Assembly (NCBI GenBank): GCA_963704615.1
Contig: OY969923.1
Location: forward strand, 2,418,001 to 2,482,000
Reading direction: 5' to 3'
From: Bog-756 sp963704615
Lineage (GTDB): Bacteria > Actinomycetota > Acidimicrobiia > Acidimicrobiales > RAAP-2
DNA: 64,000 nucleotides
Position 1 is the first letter of the stretch. Each line of letters opens with the position of its first letter. Below are positions 57,815-64,000 of the stretch, piece after piece. A program made the translations under genes and the position numbers. The notes below the pieces were generated by a model. That model searched no databases, was not told where the DNA came from, and saw only the letters and a list, made by a program, of their open reading frames with translations.

Positions 57815-59050
57815 TTACAGGGTAACGCCCAGCAGAGAAGCCCCCTGGACCACCGGACGCCCCGCTCGGGCCTCCTCGTCAAGAGCGGCGAGTGCGCCGG
57901 GCGTGTCGAGGTCGTCGTCGAGGGCGGCGCGGACCAGTTCGAGCCCCACCTCCCGGCTGTCGACGGCGTCGCGGCCGGCACTGGTCGGGCGGGGAGCCGA
58001 ACGCCAGGCAGCCAGCCGACGGGCGGCAGCAGGCAGATCCTCCTCAGTCCATTCCCAGTCGGGTCGGTAGTGATGGCCGAGGAGGGCGACCCGCACGGCG
58101 GCCGGCTCCCACGTCTTCAGGAGGTCACCGACGAAGACCAGGTTGCCGAGGGATTTGGACATCTTGGTCCCGTCCAGCCCGACCAACCCCACGTGGAGCC
58201 AGTGGCGGACGAACAATCGGCCGGTGACCGACTCGGATTGCGCGGTCTCGCACTCGTGATGGGGAAAGATCAGATCGCGTCCGCCTCCGTGAACATCGAT
58301 GGTCTCACCCAGCTCGCGCAGAGCCAGGGCCGAGCATTCGATGTGCCAACCGGGTCGACCGGGGCCCCACCGCGATTCCCACGAGGGCTCATCGGGCAAC
58401 GAGGGCTGCCACAGGACGAAGTCGAGAGGATGACGCTTGTTCGGATCATCGGGGTTCCCTCCACACTCAGCGGCGAGGGCGAGCATCGTCCCCTGGTCGA
58501 GGTGGCCCACAGCTCCGAACCTCGAAAAGGTGGTGACGTCGAAGTAAACCGCCCCCCCTGATTGGTAGGCATGGCCCGATTCGAGCACGGAGCCGATGAG
58601 GGTGAGGATCTCGGCGATGGCCGAGGTGGCCCGGGGCTCTGACCACGGTGGAATCAGACCCAGTGCCGCCATGTCGGAGTCGAATCGGGCGATCTCCTCG
58701 GCGGCAAGGTCGAGATAGTGGACGCCGAGCTCGCGGGCCTTCCTCAGGATGTCGTCGTCCACGTCGGTGACGTTGCGAACGCACCGCGTCTCGTGGCCGA
58801 GGTCCCGCAGGCGGCGCTGCAGGATGTCGAAGGTCAGATAGACCTGGGCGTGTCCAAGGTGGGCCGAGTCGTACGGAGTGATCCCGCACGAGTACAGAGT
58901 GACGACCGGTTGGAGATTGAGCGGGACCACCTGCCCTTTGGCCGTGTCATAAAGGCGCACTCCCCCTCCCCCGCTGTCCACGTCCCCCCTGTCGTTCTTG
59001 TCGTCCATGTCGTTCCTGTCGTCGGCCATGTCGTTCACCAACTCACCCAC
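57815..59050 (-). CDS. mshC: Cysteine:1D-myo-inositol 2-amino-2-deoxyglucopyranoside ligase (mycothiol synthesis)
   Basis: MshC joins cysteine to GlcN-Ins with ATP. It is a CysRS relative but has the MshC form SCGITPYDSAHLGHAQVYLTFD rather than the CGPTVYD of cysS, a length of 411 residues, RNVTDVDDDILRKA, WHIECSALAL, FPHHECETAQSES and the KMSKS loop TKMSKSLGN. The tRNA-binding end of CysRS is missing. N-terminus is uncertain (GTG 59050, ATG 59029 or 59008): the first 35 residues are a repetitive Asn/Asp-rich stretch before VRLYDTAKGQ. Follows the F420 reductase gene by 7 bp. Confidence 0.92.
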   Translation of the reverse strand: MGELVNDMADDRNDMDDKNDRGDVDSGGGGVRLYDTAKGQVVPLNLQPVVTLYSCGITPYDSAHLGHAQVYLTFDILQRRLRDLGHETRCVRNVTDVDDDILRKARELGVHYLDLAAEEIARFDSDMAALGLIPPWSEPRATSAIAEILTLIGSVLESGHAYQSGGAVYFDVTTFSRFGAVGHLDQGTMLALAAECGGNPDDPNKRHPLDFVLWQPSLPDEPSWESRWGPGRPGWHIECSALALRELGETIDVHGGGRDLIFPHHECETAQSESVTGRLFVRHWLHVGLVGLDGTKMSKSLGNLVFVGDLLKTWEPAAVRVALLGHHYRPDWEWTEEDLPAAARRLAAWRSAPRPTSAGRDAVDSREVGLELVRAALDDDLDTPGALAALDEEARAGRPVVQGASLLGVTL

Positions 59051-59057
59051 GCCCCAA

Positions 59058-59717
59058 TCAGTGGGTGCCGTAGCCGGTCAGCTGCACGGCTGTATGGACC
59101 TTGTGGCGGATGTTGACCGTGACCAGTACCGCGGTGAAGGCCTCGATGGGTGCCGCCTGGGCGAGACTTCCGGCGTCCACCCCCCGAAGCCCTTCGATGC
59201 GATCGACCAGGGCCACCGTCGCGGCCGACGCAGCAGCATGATCAGAGCACACCAACACATCGGCGACGAGCGGCGCGGTCAACCTCTCCATCACCGAGGC
59301 CGGAAGGTGATGCAACGATGCAGACACCCACGAGTCGGGAAGCGCAGCCTGGATCGAGGCAGCCACCGATCCTCGCGGTGGAATCATGCCGAGGAACTCG
59401 CGCCCCTCCTTCACCAGCGCGTTGGCCATCGATATCACCACTTTGCCGGCCAGCGCCGATGCCAACGGCGTCACCGTGGCCACGGCACTGTCCCACGGAG
59501 TGGCAACCACCACCACATCGCAGGCAGCTGCATCCTGGTTCGACACTCCAGCGATCGACAGGCGGCGATCGGGCCACGCCTCCACCAGGCCGCGGGCGAC
59601 GTCGTCCGCCCTTTGCTCATCTCGCGATCCGATGACCACCTCGTCACCGGCCGCGGCCAGACGAACCGCTAATCCCCGCCCGGCCGGGCCGGTTCCTCCG
59701 AGAATTCCGATTCGCAT
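59058..59717 (-). CDS. F420-dependent NADP reductase (NpdG-like)
   Basis: A 219-residue oxidoreductase exchanging hydride between NADP(H) and coenzyme F420. The NADP-binding start MRIGILGGTGPAGRGLAVRL is followed by VVIGSRDEQRADDVARG, VVVVATPWDSAV, ISMANALVKEG, SASLHHLPASVM and VLVCSDHAAAS, the usual pattern of the family. It indicates F420 use in this organism. It forms a pair with mshC and is divergent from inhA. Confidence 0.88.
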   Translation of the reverse strand: MRIGILGGTGPAGRGLAVRLAAAGDEVVIGSRDEQRADDVARGLVEAWPDRRLSIAGVSNQDAAACDVVVVATPWDSAVATVTPLASALAGKVVISMANALVKEGREFLGMIPPRGSVAASIQAALPDSWVSASLHHLPASVMERLTAPLVADVLVCSDHAAASAATVALVDRIEGLRGVDAGSLAQAAPIEAFTAVLVTVNIRHKVHTAVQLTGYGTH

Positions 59718-59769
59718 GGACCCACACCCTTGCACAGACATCCATCACGGCCGATGGAATGGTTGACGA

Positions 59770-59775
59770 TAACCT
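59770..59775 (+). promoter_or_regulatory. -10 box (TAACCT) for the inhA-like gene
   Basis: TAACCT ends 9 nt before the ATG at 59785; no Shine-Dalgarno sequence is seen. The 67-bp divergent spacer with the F420 reductase gene has no clear -35. Confidence 0.33.
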
Positions 59776-59784
59776 GACCCCTTA

Positions 59785-60573
59785 ATGGGACTCCTCGAGG
59801 GTAAACGGATTTTGGTCACCGGCGTTCTGACCGATGCCTCACTGGCATTCGCGGTGGCCCGTCTTGCCCAACGCGAAGGTGCCGAGGTCGTTCTCAGCGG
59901 GGCCGGGCGGGGTCTCTCGCTCACCCGGCGAACGGCGCGCAAGCTTCCCGACGAAGCCAAGGTCCTGGAGATCGACGTCGTGAGACCGGATCAGCTGGCC
60001 GCAGCCTCGGCCTCCCTGTCCGATGGCTGGGATCGCATGGACGGCATGCTCCATGCGATCGGCTACGCACCTCCGGAGTGCCTGGGTGGTGACATCTTCC
60101 GAGCCAACTGGGATCAGGTTCAAGAGGCCCTCCACGTGTCGGCCTACTCACTGAAGGCCCTGGTCGAAGCCTTTCGGCCCCTGTTGGCCGCGGCTGGGAC
60201 CGATGGGCGCCCCGGGGCCTCCGTCGTCGGGCTCGACTTCGATGCCACCGTGGCCTGGCCCGCCTACGACTGGATGGGTGTGTCCAAGGCCGCCCTCGAA
60301 TCATTGTCGAGGTACCTCGCCCGGGACCTCGGTCCCGAAAGGATCCGCGTCAACCTGGTAGCAGCCGGACCCATCAAGACGATGGCAGCAAAATCGATCC
60401 CCGGGTTCGGCGCCTTTGAGGACACCTGGTCCGAGCGAGCCCCTCTGGGTTGGGATGTCATGGACTCCGACGTGGTGGCCCGAGCCTGTGTTGCACTTCT
60501 CTCCGACCTTCTACCCATGACCACCGGTGAAATACTCCATGTGGATGGAGGGGTCCACGCCATCGGCGCATGA
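59785..60573 (+). CDS. inhA: Enoyl-[acyl-carrier-protein] reductase, InhA/FabI type
   Basis: An NADH-dependent enoyl-ACP reductase of fatty acid elongation. The 262-residue protein follows InhA closely: LLEGKRILVTGVLTDASLAF, HAIGYAP, the catalytic Tyr161 and Lys168 in WPAYDWMGVSKAALES, VNLVAAGPIKTMAAKSIPG, GWDVMDSDVVARACVALLSDLLPMTTGEILHVDGG. The position of InhA Ser94 is Ala91 here. No fabG neighbour, unlike mycobacteria. It probably is the housekeeping reductase. Confidence 0.93.
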   Translation: MGLLEGKRILVTGVLTDASLAFAVARLAQREGAEVVLSGAGRGLSLTRRTARKLPDEAKVLEIDVVRPDQLAAASASLSDGWDRMDGMLHAIGYAPPECLGGDIFRANWDQVQEALHVSAYSLKALVEAFRPLLAAAGTDGRPGASVVGLDFDATVAWPAYDWMGVSKAALESLSRYLARDLGPERIRVNLVAAGPIKTMAAKSIPGFGAFEDTWSERAPLGWDVMDSDVVARACVALLSDLLPMTTGEILHVDGGVHAIGA

Positions 60574-60627
60574 TCGGCTGCGCAGCGCGCCCGAAACATC
60601 CGCCGTGGCCAGTGCACGACAAGGAGG

Positions 60628-61008
60628 ATGATGCCCACACCCGATGATCTCCGCGGACGGCTGCGTGCCTACGTCGACGCCATCAACACACGTGACCCCC
60701 AGGTCATCGCCGCGTTCTTCACCGAGGACGCCGTCCAGGCCGATCCGGTCTCGAACCCTCCCGCCATTGGACGTGCTGCCATCGCCAATTTCTTCGAGAA
60801 CGGCATCGCCGCCAGCGACGCGTGGACGTTCACCGCCAAATCTGTCCATACCTGCGCCGACCATCTTGCTATCGATTTCGCCATCGCGGTGGAGACCGGA
60901 GGGGTCACCATGACTATCGAAGGCATCGAGATCTTCTCCACCAACGAGGACGGCCTGTTCACCGATGTCCGTGCCTATTGGGATGAAGCCGACGTGACCG
61001 TGCCCTAG
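60628..61008 (+). CDS. SnoaL/ketosteroid-isomerase-like NTF2-fold protein
   Basis: A 126-residue NTF2-fold protein: LRAYVDAINTRDPQVIAAFFTEDAVQADP, IGRAAIANFFENGI and TIEGIEIFSTNEDGLFTDVRAYWDEADV. The pattern matches steroid delta-isomerase-like members, which isomerise or hydrate small ring compounds; exact reaction unknown. A strong AAGGAGG touches the first ATG, so the second ATG (60631) is the likelier start. First gene of the right-end accessory cluster, 54 bp after inhA. Confidence 0.83.
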   Translation: MMPTPDDLRGRLRAYVDAINTRDPQVIAAFFTEDAVQADPVSNPPAIGRAAIANFFENGIAASDAWTFTAKSVHTCADHLAIDFAIAVETGGVTMTIEGIEIFSTNEDGLFTDVRAYWDEADVTVP

Positions 61009-61094
61009 CCAGCTCCGGTCGCGTCGATGCCCAGTGCCTGACCGGACCCAACGAACCGCCACCGGGGTCGGGGCCCCGACGAAGGGAACACGAC

Positions 61095-61571
61095 ATGCCC
61101 GACAGCTCCACGGAACTGGCCAATCTGATTGCTCGCTACGCCGAGCTGATCGACAGCTGCGATTTCGACGGCTTGTCCGACCTGTTGGGTGACGCCGCCG
61201 TGGGCGACGGCGACAGCTCCTCCCTACTCTCCGGCCGGCAGGCCATCCGATCGTTGTTCACCTCGACCACTCGGATCTATCCGGACGGTACCCCCGGCAC
61301 CAAGCACGTGACGACCAACCTCATCCTGGACGTCGACGACCAGCACGGCACGGCCACCGCCCGGTCGTATTGGACGGTGTTGCAGGCCGTGTCCGGACTT
61401 CCTCTCCAGCCGATCCTGGCCGGCCGTTACCACGATCGTTTCGTGCGCCACGAGGGTTCGTGGCGCTTCGCCGAGCGGCGGTACCTGATCGATCTGGTCG
61501 GTGATGTCAGCCATCACGTCCTCACGGAACTTCCGACGTCGTCCCGCGAAGATCGCCCGGCCGAGCCTTGA
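61095..61571 (+). CDS. SnoaL-like NTF2-fold protein (second copy)
   Basis: A 158-residue NTF2-like protein of the SnoaL_4 kind: LANLIARYAELIDSCDFDGLSDLLGDAAV, IRSLFTSTTRIYPDGTPGTKHVTTNLILDVD, TATARSYWTVLQAVSGLPLQPILAGRYHDRFVRHEGSWRFAERR. Such proteins occur with aromatic or steroid catabolic dioxygenases. Unlike its neighbour it has the R-Y-H-D-x-F core typical of this subgroup. GAAGGG lies about 9 nt before the ATG. Confidence 0.83.
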   Translation: MPDSSTELANLIARYAELIDSCDFDGLSDLLGDAAVGDGDSSSLLSGRQAIRSLFTSTTRIYPDGTPGTKHVTTNLILDVDDQHGTATARSYWTVLQAVSGLPLQPILAGRYHDRFVRHEGSWRFAERRYLIDLVGDVSHHVLTELPTSSREDRPAEP

Positions 61572-61759
61572 CGCCCGGCGTCGTGAACCCTCCGTTCCCA
61601 CAGGTCCTCCGCCAGTGACAGGGGCCGCCCCCGCTTTCCGGTCCGCCCTCAGTCTGATGGCTCGAGCTGCCTGGCGAGGTACGGTCCGGTCCCTGGTCCC
61701 GGTTTTTGGCCCTGGCACCTGGCGAACAATCTGGCACCTAACGAACAAGGAGTGAGCCG

Positions 61760-62938
61760 ATGTCGAACACGGTGTCCATGGCAGGCGTAGAGGCAGCACG
61801 TAGCTTGAGAGAGGTCACCGCCGAGGAGTCCGCCGACTCGGAGCGTCTCCGCACCCTCAACCAGCGGACGGTCGATGCCCTGTGGAAGAGCGGTCTCATC
61901 CAGTGGTGCAACCCGGTCGAAGCAGGCGGAAGCGAGCCGACGTTCCTGGCCATGATCGACACCTGGATCGAGCTTGCCTGGCAAGACGGTTCGCTGGGCT
62001 GGATTGGCATTGCCAACCTCCCTTCGGCGGCGGCGACTGCCGCCTACCTGCCCGACGATGGGTTCGAAGAGGTCTTCACCGCCCACGACAATCAGGTGAC
62101 GGTGGGGGGGCAATTCTTTCCCAACGGATTGGGCGAAACCGTCGACGGCGGCTACCAGGTCACCGGGGCTTGGAACTTCGGATCGGGTACGGGGCATTCC
62201 CAGTACGTTGCGGCGGGGTTCATTCCCACGGTGGGCGGTGAGATGGTCAGTGGGGATGGCGGCATTCCCCAGCTCCTGGTCGCCATCATCCCCCGGGAAG
62301 AGGTGGTCTTCACCGATGGGTGGTACGTGCAGGGACTCAAGGGAACAGGTTCCTACGACTACAACGTCACCGACCTGTTCGTCCCGAAAGGTCGCACCTA
62401 CGAGTTGTTCACCCATGAGCCGCGGCGGGGTGGCTCACCGGCCTTTCAGATGGGGCTCATGCCGATCACCGCGGCCGGGCATTCGTCTTGGGCACTCGGT
62501 GTCGCCAAAAGCACTCTCGACGACGTGACCGAGTTGGCCGCCACCAAGGTCCGAATGGGCGACGAGAGCTCGATCGCCCACCGGGCCTCGTTCCAACGCA
62601 ACCTGGCTCACCACCTCGCCGCATGGAAAGCCGCCCGGCTGCTGGTGGTGGCCACCTTCGGGGAGGTTGAAGACTCGGTTGCCCGAGGACGTGCCCTCAC
62701 ACCCAGCCAGCGTGCCGACATGCGGGTGGCGGCCACGTACGCCACCGAGACCTGTCGGGAGATCGTCCAGTGGGCCCATCTGGCCGCCGGCACCAGCGCC
62801 ATCCGCGAGGGGAGCCGCCTCGAGCGGGCCTTCCGGGATATGTATACGGGGACCCAACACGTCTTCATCGGCGAGAAGACCTACATTGATTCCGCCCAGA
62901 TCTATCTCGGCCTGGTCGAGGACCAGTTCGGGCTCTGA
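61760..62938 (+). CDS. Acyl-CoA-dehydrogenase-fold flavin monooxygenase (HsaA/HpaB-like)
   Basis: A 392-residue protein of the acyl-CoA dehydrogenase superfamily, subgroup of two-component FMNH2/FADH2-dependent hydroxylases (type-2 C-terminal domain). Seen: ADSERLRTLNQRTVDALWKSGLIQW, DGSLGWIGIAN, ETVDGGYQVTGAWNFGSGTGHSQYV, VQGLKGTGSYDYNVTDLFVP, GLMPITAAGHSSWALGVAKSTLD and AFRDMYTGTQHVFIGEKTY. The classical dehydrogenase base is not evident. AAGGAG 8 nt before the ATG. With the SnoaL-like genes it suggests degradation or hydroxylation of an aromatic or polycyclic compound; a flavin reductase partner is not in view. Confidence 0.83.
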   Translation: MSNTVSMAGVEAARSLREVTAEESADSERLRTLNQRTVDALWKSGLIQWCNPVEAGGSEPTFLAMIDTWIELAWQDGSLGWIGIANLPSAAATAAYLPDDGFEEVFTAHDNQVTVGGQFFPNGLGETVDGGYQVTGAWNFGSGTGHSQYVAAGFIPTVGGEMVSGDGGIPQLLVAIIPREEVVFTDGWYVQGLKGTGSYDYNVTDLFVPKGRTYELFTHEPRRGGSPAFQMGLMPITAAGHSSWALGVAKSTLDDVTELAATKVRMGDESSIAHRASFQRNLAHHLAAWKAARLLVVATFGEVEDSVARGRALTPSQRADMRVAATYATETCREIVQWAHLAAGTSAIREGSRLERAFRDMYTGTQHVFIGEKTYIDSAQIYLGLVEDQFGL

Positions 62939-63157
62939 GCCTGAGTTCCCCTCGGATCGGTTCTGCCCTCGATGGCAGTGGCCCGTCCCGGAGCGGTCGC
63001 CGGCTCGCACCAGGGCCTGGGGAGCGTCGGTGAGGGCCCTCTCCGCTGGTCCATCTCTTTTCGAAAATTGGCTTGATTATGCGGATTGGCACATATTTTG
63101 GTCGATTCTGACCAGGAAACAGCCCGGTCTCGAGGTCGACGGACCTCAAGTCCGGAC

Positions 63158-63180
63158 ATATTGCATAACGATTCCAATAT
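63158..63180. promoter_or_regulatory. Candidate TetR operator (ATATTG-N11-CAATAT) in AT-rich spacer
   Basis: The 290-bp spacer 62939-63228 has an AT-rich right half (63058-63190) unlike the rest of the window. It contains the palindrome TTTTCGAAAA (63058-63067) and the inverted repeat ATATTG (63158-63163) to CAATAT (63175-63180), followed by TATATATA. These are the likely promoter and self-operator of the TetR gene; no single -35/-10 pair stands out. Confidence 0.42.
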
Positions 63181-63228
63181 ATATACGGTGGTCACGATGA
63201 ACGTCGAAGCGTCGATCACCGGAGGAAT

Positions 63229-63897
63229 GTGAGCAAGACCCAACAGGAGCGGAGGGCCGAAACCCGGGCGCGGCTTCTGGCCGCGGCCGCTGATCTGTTT
63301 GCCGCACAGGGGGTCGATGCGGTGTCGGTGGACGCCGTCGCCGAGGCCGCGGGCCGCACATCGGGAGCGGTGTACGACCACTTCGGAAGCAAACAGGGAC
63401 TGCTCTTGGCCCTGCTCGACGCGTGGAAGGACTCGGTGCGCACTGTCCTTTTGGCCGAGGTCGCGGTCACCGCATCACCGCAGGGTCAGTTGGCGGCAGT
63501 CTGGGAGGGAATGACGGGAGACTCTGACGACCCGGCCGGTCGCTGGGCTCTCCTCGAACACGAGTTGTGGCTACGCGCGGCACGGGACCCGGAGGTGGCG
63601 GAGGTCATGCGGAACCGGAACGCCGAGGCCCGTCGCTTCAGCGCCCACCAGCTGGCCGGCTGGACCTCGCGGACCGGCGCACGGCCCTCCGCCGATCCGG
63701 AGGAACTCGCCGTGCTGGTCACCGCCCTGCTCGCCGGATTGGCCATGCAACGCCAGCTCGAGCCCGACGCCGTCAGCGACGACCTTGCCGTGCGAGGTCT
63801 GAGTGCGCTGATCGGACTTCCCGATGTCGCCCGACCGGTCGGCGGACCGACGCCTGCGCCGGGTGCCGACCACATCCCTCAAAACCAAAGCACATGA
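63229..63897 (+). CDS. TetR/AcrR-family transcriptional regulator
   Basis: A 222-residue repressor with the N-terminal HTH RLLAAAADLFAAQGVDAVSVDAVAEAAGRTSGAVYDHFGSKQGLLLALL (about 15-62) and an all-helical ligand domain (WALLEHELWLRAARDPEVAEVMR, LVTALLAGLAMQRQL). GTG start is fixed by GGAGG 5 nt upstream. An inverted repeat 50-70 bp upstream is a candidate operator. It lies between the monooxygenase-like gene and a nitronate-monooxygenase-like gene and may control either. Confidence 0.92.
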   Translation: MSKTQQERRAETRARLLAAAADLFAAQGVDAVSVDAVAEAAGRTSGAVYDHFGSKQGLLLALLDAWKDSVRTVLLAEVAVTASPQGQLAAVWEGMTGDSDDPAGRWALLEHELWLRAARDPEVAEVMRNRNAEARRFSAHQLAGWTSRTGARPSADPEELAVLVTALLAGLAMQRQLEPDAVSDDLAVRGLSALIGLPDVARPVGGPTPAPGADHIPQNQST

Positions 63898-63918
63898 TCG
63901 CCACAAAGGAGCCTGATT

Positions 63919-64000
63919 ATGAACACTGAGATCCGTCGGAAGCTCGGCATCGAGTTCCCCATCTTCGCCTTCACCCACTGTCGGGACGTGGTGGCGGCCG
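63919..64000 (+). CDS. Nitronate monooxygenase/2-nitropropane dioxygenase-like protein, 5' end only
   Basis: Only 27 codons are inside the window (MNTEIRRKLGIEFPIFAFTH, then CRDVVAA). The start resembles the NMO/NPD family, where an FMN barrel begins with a short helix and IEFPIF strand followed by a residue-rich catalytic loop. AAAGGAG 7 nt upstream fixes the ATG. It starts 21 bp after the TetR gene, in the same direction. The rest is cut by the window edge. Confidence 0.55.
   Translation, partial: MNTEIRRKLGIEFPIFAFTHCRDVVAA

Noticed and set aside
57815..59050. Cysteinyl-tRNA synthetase (cysS)
   Set aside because: CGITPYD in place of CGPTVYD, 411-residue length and lack of the C-terminal tRNA-binding domain fit MshC.
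61572..61759. Small gene between the second SnoaL-like gene and the monooxygenase
   Set aside because: The short plus-strand frame here lacks a ribosome-binding site and any conserved feature; I see only the upstream region of the monooxygenase gene.

Overview
The window reads as a chromosomal piece of a high-GC actinobacterium, most likely from the deep Acidimicrobiia side of the phylum. Evidence for Actinobacteria: mycothiol genes (mshD, mshC), an F420-dependent NADP reductase, an InhA-type enoyl reductase, a complete start of phosphatidylinositol mannoside synthesis (pgsA, patA, pimA) and menaquinone genes. The S53 peptidase with GYWLVASDGG-type repeats is what points to Acidimicrobiia. 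That class assignment is inference, because there is no rRNA here. No tRNA, rRNA, CRISPR array, prophage or insertion sequence was found, and no gene-free stretch exceeds 300 bases (the longest is about 290 bases, before the TetR gene near the right end).

Layout. 1-4.1 kb: nth and mshD (divergent), a VIT1-type metal transporter, an R-specific MaoC hydratase and a double MerR-domain regulator. 4.1-6.3 kb: menG-menF. 6.3-10.0 kb (minus strand): a polyprenol-phosphate mannosyltransferase, an OmpR-type response regulator, its histidine kinase and an alpha/beta hydrolase in one run. 10-15 kb: an AI-2E family permease, a YbhN/LPG-synthase-like membrane protein and polyphosphate kinase, the last two overlapping tail to tail. 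15-18.4 kb: two SEDS glycan polymerases around a bifunctional-nuclease-domain gene. 18.4-24.4 kb: the classic DUF948-alaS-ruvX-mltG-aroE run. 24.5-29.1 kb: CapA-like and sedolisin-like secreted proteins. 29.1-36.2 kb: relA, hisS, aspS, rarA. 36.3-44.5 kb: ruvCAB-queA-tgt-yajC-secDF. 44.6-47 kb: pdxS-pdxT-yebC. 47.1-48.3 kb: a divergent YceI/MarR pair. 48.4-57.7 kb: thrS-HIT-VOC-pgsA-patA-GGDEF-pimA-M48. 57.8-59.7 kb: npdG-mshC. 59.8-64 kb (plus strand): inhA followed by an accessory catabolic-looking cluster (two SnoaL-like proteins, an acyl-CoA-dehydrogenase-fold monooxygenase, a TetR regulator, and the start of a nitronate-monooxygenase-like gene).

From roughly 18 kb to 57 kb the order of conserved genes matches the Mycobacterium tuberculosis aroE-to-thrS interval (about Rv2552c to Rv2614c), so this is old inherited actinobacterial synteny with a few insertions.

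Two expression habits recur. Many genes that start a transcription unit have a TANNNT -10 box ending 6-9 nt before the start codon and no Shine-Dalgarno sequence, which suggests leaderless mRNAs. Genes inside operons are often joined by 4-bp ATGA/GTGA overlaps. By contrast the accessory cluster at the right end has strong Shine-Dalgarno sequences. The most unusual points are a diguanylate cyclase gene embedded in the mannoside lipid operon, oppositely charged tails on YajC and SecF, a lysine/alanine-rich insert in Rel, the six-repeat sedolisin, and the antisense coding overlap of ppk.
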